DNA of 47,855 bases from Bacteriovoracaceae bacterium UBA1511 (GTDB lineage: Bacteria > Bdellovibrionota > Bacteriovoracia > Bacteriovoracales > Bacteriovoracaceae): the NCBI GenBank assembly GCA_002323535.1, contig DCQT01000074.1:1-47855 (forward strand), given 5' to 3'. Both the position numbers and the translations under genes were made by a program. Below, one piece after another: positions 43,949-47,855 of this stretch. The notes under the pieces were generated by a model. That model did no database searches. It was not told the DNA's origin and was given only the letters and a program-made list of their open reading frames with translations. Every line of letters begins with the position of its first letter. The first letter of the stretch is position 1.

Positions 43949-44344
43949 ATGGCCAAAACAAAAAACCCTCACTTTGATGATAAGTTCATATCTGAGCAAA
44001 AAAATCTTCTTTTAAAAATCAGAGAGCAAACAATTAATGATATTGGACAAAAAAGTAACGAGGACTTACACGTTGATAGTGACGAAGTCATTGAAGACGG
44101 TGATCAAGCTCAAACATATCTAAATCAAAATCTTTCCTTTGGTTTAAGGGAAAGAGAGCTTCATAAGTTAAGAGAAATCGAAGCAGCTCTGGGAAGAATA
44201 GAAGAAGGCTCCTACGGAATTTGCGAAGAATTTGAAGAACCAATCTCTAAAAAAAGGCTTCAAAAAGTACCATGGACTAGATTATGTATTGAAGCTGCTG
44301 AGCAACTAGAGAGAGAGAAAACTCAATATTCTAGAATTGGCTAA
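43949..44344 (+). CDS. DksA/TraR-family protein with incomplete zinc site
   Basis: A 131-residue cytoplasmic protein of the DksA/TraR family, which binds the RNA-polymerase secondary channel. The N-terminal helical region carries two acidic patches (DVDSDEVIEDGDQ); the C-terminal zinc-finger region (GSYGICEEFEEPISKKRLQKVPWTRLCIEAAEQ) keeps two of the four cysteines, C92 and C113; the second and fourth positions are F95 and A116. Such two-cysteine forms are known as zinc-independent DksA relatives (compare DksA2 of Pseudomonas). AAGGAG precedes the ATG. The stop shares the tetranucleotide CTAA with fliN. Confidence 0.9.
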   Translation: MAKTKNPHFDDKFISEQKNLLLKIREQTINDIGQKSNEDLHVDSDEVIEDGDQAQTYLNQNLSFGLRERELHKLREIEAALGRIEEGSYGICEEFEEPISKKRLQKVPWTRLCIEAAEQLEREKTQYSRIG

Positions 44345-44685
44345 TCTATTTTGTCATCGGGATTAATAACATCAGTTAATCTCACCCCATACTTTTCATT
44401 TAAAACTACAACCTCACCCTTGGAGATTAGTCGATCGTTAACTTTGACCTCCAAGGGCTCTCCTGCAAGCTTGTTCAACTCTAGAACTGAACCCTGTCCT
44501 AGTTGGAGCAGGTCTTTAATTGTGATGTTCCCCACACCTAGTTCGACAGTGACAGTCATAGGCACATCATTTAAAAATTCAACGTCTAAATTGCCACTTG
44601 CGGGCTTTTGCGGATCTGAGGAATTATTCTCTAACCCATCGTCCTCAACAACTTCTTCTTGGTTATTAATTTCCTCATCTACCAT
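44341..44685 (-). CDS. fliN: FliN-like flagellar motor-switch protein
   Basis: A 114-residue protein with an acidic N-terminus (about 1-30) and a C-terminal SpoA/FliN domain: VPMTVTVELGVGNITIKDLLQLGQGSVLELNKLAGEPLEVKVNDRLISKGEVVVLNEKYGVRLTDV, very like the FliN core. FliN forms the C-ring with FliM and FliG. No other flagellar gene is visible near it. The ATG overlaps the stop of the DUF177-like gene as TAATG. FliN and the related SpaO/HrcQ proteins of secretion systems share this domain, so a non-flagellar role cannot be ruled out. Confidence 0.87.
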   Translation of the reverse strand: MVDEEINNQEEVVEDDGLENNSSDPQKPASGNLDVEFLNDVPMTVTVELGVGNITIKDLLQLGQGSVLELNKLAGEPLEVKVNDRLISKGEVVVLNEKYGVRLTDVINPDDKID

Positions 44686-45170
44686 TAATCACTACCTGGA
44701 TAGGGATTTCTATTTAAAAATATATATTCATGTATAACAGGCTTTAAATCAACTACCCCATTAAAGTGGTAGTATAGATCCCACTCTTGATTCTCCAAAA
44801 AAAGTGTGATTTCTTCTTGAAGCTCCTCGTTATCTTTAAAAGTTCCATCTATAAATGCACAAGCAATAGGTACAAGTAGCTCTTGCTGCAATTGCTCACC
44901 GGTTTGACCAGAAAGAGCAGGGTATTTTGCCAAGAGCTCGCCCTTCACTAGAACAACGTCTCTATAATTATAATGCTGATGTTTATGGGCTTGAATCTCA
45001 AGGTTTACTCGACAGTCTAAGTTATCGGAGAGCTCACCATCCAACTCATCAACTAACTCCCCGAGGATCTCATTGAGCCATAGGTCATTTTCACTAAATG
45101 AAAAAGACTTTCCCTCATTAAAGTGGAGTTTAGTTGTTCTTAATTTATCTGAATTATATTCTTTTGCCAT
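44685..45170 (-). CDS. DUF177/YceD-like protein
   Basis: A 161-residue protein. The region NLEIQAHKHQHYNYRDVVLVKGELLAKYPAL, the acidic middle and the C-terminal VDLKPVIHEYIFLNRNPYP resemble the DUF177 (YceD) family, in which the protein is linked to 23S rRNA maturation; the family's CxRC motif is absent here. The start ATG at 45170 has GAGAGAG upstream; a second ATG at 45188 is possible. Placed directly upstream of fliN with one base of overlap, which is an unusual neighbour for this family. Assignment is by eye and moderate. Confidence 0.55.
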   Translation of the reverse strand: MAKEYNSDKLRTTKLHFNEGKSFSFSENDLWLNEILGELVDELDGELSDNLDCRVNLEIQAHKHQHYNYRDVVLVKGELLAKYPALSGQTGEQLQQELLVPIACAFIDGTFKDNEELQEEITLFLENQEWDLYYHFNGVVDLKPVIHEYIFLNRNPYPGSD

Positions 45171-45220
45171 ACTACTCTCTCGGGTCATTTAATCTAAGCA
45201 AACACACTTAGCAGACTGTT

Positions 45221-45436
45221 TCAGTTAAGTATATGGATAACCTTTTTTTGCCCAAAATCACAATCAAGGCACCTAGAAGTTTCTTCAACGATTAAAGAGC
45301 CTGCGTCAGGAGCATGAGTCATAACAAACTTTGAACCACAGCACGGGCAGTCCTCAATGATTTTTTTAACCTGCACACTATCCCCATAGTATTTTTCATA
45401 TTCTTCGAATTCATAGCTTCTTTTACTCGCGTCCAT
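45221..45436 (-). CDS. Small zinc-ribbon protein
   Basis: A 71-residue protein with two CxxC pairs, CPCC (about residues 30-33) and CLDC (about 56-59), separated by 22 residues, the layout of a zinc ribbon. No other domain is recognised. AGGAG precedes the ATG. It is upstream of the DUF177-like and fliN genes on the same strand with a 50-base gap and is divergent from the HIT gene. Confidence 0.75.
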   Translation of the reverse strand: MDASKRSYEFEEYEKYYGDSVQVKKIIEDCPCCGSKFVMTHAPDAGSLIVEETSRCLDCDFGQKKVIHILN

Positions 45437-45561
45437 TAATTACTCCTGGGCCATAGTAATACCACTTACAGAACTTCTCGGTGAAATTTCCCTATGGCGA
45501 AAATAAATATTAGAATAGAAAAAATTTTTCCTATAAACATAGAATTGTTAAGGACTTACCT

Positions 45562-45954
45562 ATGGGCTCCATCTTTACAAAAATTATTAACAACGAACTT
45601 CCTGCCTACCGAGTTTTGGAAAACGATAAGGTTATAAGCTTTCTAACAATTGAACCAATACACCCCGGGCATACTCTTGTTATTCCAAAAACTGAAGTAG
45701 ACCACTGGATGGATGTTCCCGAGGATGAGTATCAAGAGGTTTACTATCAAGCCAAACGAATCGGTAAAGCGATTCAAAAAGTAACAAATAGCACTCGAGT
45801 AGCTCAAGCAGTTGTCGGCTTAGAGGTACCACACTTTCACCTTCATTTAATCCCGATGTGGCAGCCCAGTGACCTCGACTTCAAAAAAGCAACCCCAGCG
45901 ACATCTAATGATTTAAAATTGATGCAAGAAAAAATATTGAGCGAATTAGATTAA
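45562..45954 (+). CDS. HIT-family nucleotide hydrolase
   Basis: A 130-residue HIT protein. The triad motif HFHLHLIP lies at residues 91-98 with the catalytic His at the third histidine position (H95). The N-terminal SIFTKIINNELPAYRVLEND and HPGHTLVIPK segments are typical of HinT-like proteins. Substrates are usually nucleoside phosphoramidates or dinucleoside polyphosphates. AAGGA lies 8 bases before the ATG. The stop shares TTAA with the convergent DUF2797 gene. Confidence 0.92.
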   Translation: MGSIFTKIINNELPAYRVLENDKVISFLTIEPIHPGHTLVIPKTEVDHWMDVPEDEYQEVYYQAKRIGKAIQKVTNSTRVAQAVVGLEVPHFHLHLIPMWQPSDLDFKKATPATSNDLKLMQEKILSELD

Positions 45955-46751
45955 GAAACGCTTATATTAATATTATAGCCCTGATGCTTCCTAAGATTAA
46001 TTACGCCTGAATCAAAAATTAAATATTGTCCTTTAATTCCAAGAAGAGTTCCTTCAACTTTTGGGTTTTTATCAAAACCAAGACTCGATATCTTTGTAGG
46101 ATACTCCACAACAGGGTAATTAATATCAATGACAGACTCTTCGATTTCCTCGGCTCCCATATCATCAAAAAGTTCCGCAAACTCTTCGAATACCATTTCT
46201 TTTTGCTCTTCAAGATCTACATCACTACTTAGTCCTTTGAGCATATTTCTCCAGTTAGTTTTATCATTAAACATGGATTTTAACTCAACCTCTACCTGTC
46301 CGGAGATCATTCGATTATCCACCTCTACAAGGGGAATCGCTCTGGTCGCCCCTTGATCGATCCACCTTGTAGGCACTTGAGACTTTCTTGTTATTCCAAC
46401 TTTTATTGAACTTGTGTCTGACAAGTAAATAACATGGGGAGCAAAACAGTTTGCCTTACCCCATTCTGGCTCGCGGCATGTACCTTTATCAAAATGACAC
46501 AACTCTGGCTTTACAATACACATGTCACAAGCAGCCAGCTTCATAAAAGATTCATAACTATAGCCTTGGCCGTATGATTTCTTTATTTTTTTCCCGGAAT
46601 GAATACAATTTATATCTCCGGAGAACTCCAGGATAATTTTTTTTTCAAGAAATTGATTCATCAATAAAAGTTCATCACCAATGGGAAGTTTATATTCAAC
46701 AACCTCACCAAGAGTGCTTTTCATTTTTAAAATATTTCCAGAGGCAATCAT
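45951..46751 (-). CDS. DUF2797 protein
   Basis: A 266-residue protein of the DUF2797 (PF10977) family. The Cys-rich signature is present: CIHSGKKIKKSYGQGYSYESF, AACDMCIVKPELCHFDKGTCREPEWGKANC, then KVGITRKSQVPTRWIDQGA and DKTNWRNMLKG. The family function is unknown; its cysteines are likely to bind metal. AAAGGA lies upstream of the ATG, 12 bases after the stop of the deaminase gene, so it is probably cotranscribed with that gene. Confidence 0.85.
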   Translation of the reverse strand: MIASGNILKMKSTLGEVVEYKLPIGDELLLMNQFLEKKIILEFSGDINCIHSGKKIKKSYGQGYSYESFMKLAACDMCIVKPELCHFDKGTCREPEWGKANCFAPHVIYLSDTSSIKVGITRKSQVPTRWIDQGATRAIPLVEVDNRMISGQVEVELKSMFNDKTNWRNMLKGLSSDVDLEEQKEMVFEEFAELFDDMGAEEIEESVIDINYPVVEYPTKISSLGFDKNPKVEGTLLGIKGQYLIFDSGVINLRKHQGYNINISVS

Positions 46752-46763
46752 TAGTATCCTTTC

Positions 46764-47720
46764 TTATAAAAACGAAGCTGAAATTGAATTCTCGCAAAGC
46801 TTTATCAGATCCTCTTTAGATAGGCTCAGCTCTTTGTAACACTGGTAAAAATTTTCACCAAGGTAACCACCAAAGTATGCTGGGTCATCTGAATTAACCA
46901 TTACATGAAGACCCATATCAAGCATTTCTTTAAGGTTGTGATCTTTTAAATGATCAACAACACAAAGTTTTAAGTTGCTTAGAGGGCAGACTGTCAGTGG
47001 AATTTTTTTCTCCACTAAATAGCTCACAAGCTTTTCATCTTCAGTGCAACGAACACCATGATCAATTCTTTTAACATCGAGAAGATTTATCGCTTCCCAA
47101 ATATACTCTGTTGGGCCTTCTTCTCCTGCATGAGCAACAGTTAAAAATCCGTGTTCTATTGCCGCTTTAAAAACGCGCTCAAATTTGCTCGGAGGGTGCC
47201 CTACTTCAGAACTATCTAAGCCAACAGCTTTGATTAAATGCTTATATGGAAGAGACATCTCCAATGTTTTAAACGCTTCATCTTCAGATAAATGACGTAA
47301 AAAACACATAATCAGGTGACTTGTAATATTTAGTTCTTTTTTAGCTTTTGTAAGTGCTTTTGATATTCCGTTGATTACAGTTTCAAACGAAATTCCACGA
47401 TCGGTGTGAGTCTGTGGATCAAAGAAAATTTCTGTATGAACGATTCCATCGTCTTTCGCCCGAAGTAGGTATTCCCATGTTAAATCAAAAAAATCTTCCT
47501 CTTGGATAAGAACCGCTGCTCCTTGGTAGTAAATATCCAAAAAACTTTGAAGGTTTGAAAAATTATAGGCCGCCTTTATCTCCTCAACAGAATCGAAAGG
47601 AATTTCTACATTATTTCTTTTTGCAAGTTTCATCATCAATTCAGGCTCTAAAGAGCCCTCAATGTGTAAATGTAATTCCGCTTTTGGTAATGACTTTATA
47701 AACTCTCTTATATCTTCCAT
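46764..47720 (-). CDS. Adenine/adenosine deaminase family protein
   Basis: Metal-dependent purine deaminase of 318 residues. Zinc ligands H17 and H19 (HLHIEG), the VAHAGEEGP segment and the late SDDPAYFGGY are visible. The last form (SDDPAYFGGY) and PQTHTDRGI are typical of the adenine deaminase (type 2, AAH1-like) subgroup, so adenine rather than adenosine may be the substrate. The C-terminus stops right after NSISASFL, about 15 residues shorter than most members, with no sign of a frameshift in the following bases. ATG 47720 has AGAGGTGATC upstream. Confidence 0.88.
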   Translation of the reverse strand: MEDIREFIKSLPKAELHLHIEGSLEPELMMKLAKRNNVEIPFDSVEEIKAAYNFSNLQSFLDIYYQGAAVLIQEEDFFDLTWEYLLRAKDDGIVHTEIFFDPQTHTDRGISFETVINGISKALTKAKKELNITSHLIMCFLRHLSEDEAFKTLEMSLPYKHLIKAVGLDSSEVGHPPSKFERVFKAAIEHGFLTVAHAGEEGPTEYIWEAINLLDVKRIDHGVRCTEDEKLVSYLVEKKIPLTVCPLSNLKLCVVDHLKDHNLKEMLDMGLHVMVNSDDPAYFGGYLGENFYQCYKELSLSKEDLIKLCENSISASFL

Positions 47721-47735
47721 GATCACCTCTTGTTG

Positions 47736-47855
47736 TTATGCTCGTAAAAATTCTTTTGGCTTTTTCCTATTTGGATAGCAGGTAGTGCATATTATACACT
47801 CAAGCCCATGGCATGCTCTGGCTTGACAGTATTCTCTTCCATAAAAAATTATTTG
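47736..47855 (-). CDS. nth: Endonuclease III-like (Nth) C-terminal fragment
   Basis: The last 39 codons of a gene cut by the window edge. The reading frame gives YGREYCQARACHGLECIICTTCYPNRKKP and a basic end, which resembles the C-terminal iron-sulfur tail of endonuclease III: HGR...C.AR....C..C. The cysteines are spaced C-x4-C-x4-C-x2-C-x2-C rather than the usual C-x6-C-x2-C-x5-C, with one extra. This would be a HhH-GPD DNA glycosylase removing oxidized pyrimidines. Fifteen bases separate its stop from the deaminase ATG, so the two are likely in one operon with the DUF2797 gene. Confidence 0.68.
   Translation of the reverse strand, partial: QIIFYGREYCQARACHGLECIICTTCYPNRKKPKEFLRA

Noticed and set aside
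47760..47845. Short minus-strand frame reading MEENTVKPEHAMGLSV
   Set aside because: Another frame through the same bases reads the Cys-rich tail of an Nth-like protein, ends with a proper stop and fits the operon spacing.

Overview
The window is a gene-dense, AT-rich bacterial chromosome segment with no mobile element, rRNA, tRNA or CRISPR array that I could see. Envelope genes (LptB and an LptC/LptA-like protein, several predicted outer-membrane barrels and lipoproteins) show a Gram-negative-type cell. The low GC, the many secreted or outer-membrane proteins without known function, a TIGR02147-like regulator, the lysine-rich H1-like protein and the lptC-lptB-rpoN-hpf block fit a predatory bacterium of the Bdellovibrionota (Bacteriovorax/Halobacteriovorax type). 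That assignment is inference from gene content, not a database result.

Layout. 1-1106: clpX (cut by the window edge) and clpP. 1343-2613: peroxiredoxin, strong terminator, DedA protein. 2600-4643: a TIGR02147-like regulator with a secreted protein, divergent from two very small charged proteins. 4638-6514: translationally coupled PIN-PhoH ATPase and PilZ protein. 6618-8734: coupled lipoprotein and outer-membrane protein. 8785-10637: aminotransferase and rsmD. 10791-17137: four poorly known proteins (a methyltransferase-like protein without an NPPY motif, a long ChaN/TIKI-like protein, a sensor-like membrane protein, an HTH/Cys-rich protein). 17231-22086: lipoprotein, gshB, a coupled barrel and PF10023 metallopeptidase pair, miaB. 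22238-25664: H1-like protein, clpA, clpS. 25777-29930: TerB-like gene, then hpf, rpoN, lptB, lptC. 30018-35526: mutS, RDD protein, aspS, DUF192. 35518-38126: FtsB-like protein, unknown, YggT, MTA/SAH nucleosidase. 38240-43785: a secreted transglutaminase-like/beta-barrel protein, a membrane protein, and thrS with a structured leader. 43949-47855: DksA-like protein, FliN, DUF177, zinc ribbon, HIT, DUF2797, adenine/adenosine deaminase and the 3' end of a nth-like gene.

How it works together. All four Clp parts are here (ClpP, ClpX, ClpA, ClpS), beside stress and translation control (HPF, sigma-54, DksA-like, peroxiredoxin), so much of the segment is housekeeping protein quality control, translation and envelope assembly. 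The less ordinary parts are the thrS leader, where one arm can pair with either of two others, next to a ThrRS that lacks the TGS domain; the transglutaminase-barrel protein; the methyltransferase-like protein; the FtsB-like protein with a long basic tail; and a pattern in which eight of nine convergent gene pairs overlap at their stop codons, four of them sharing a YTAA tetranucleotide.
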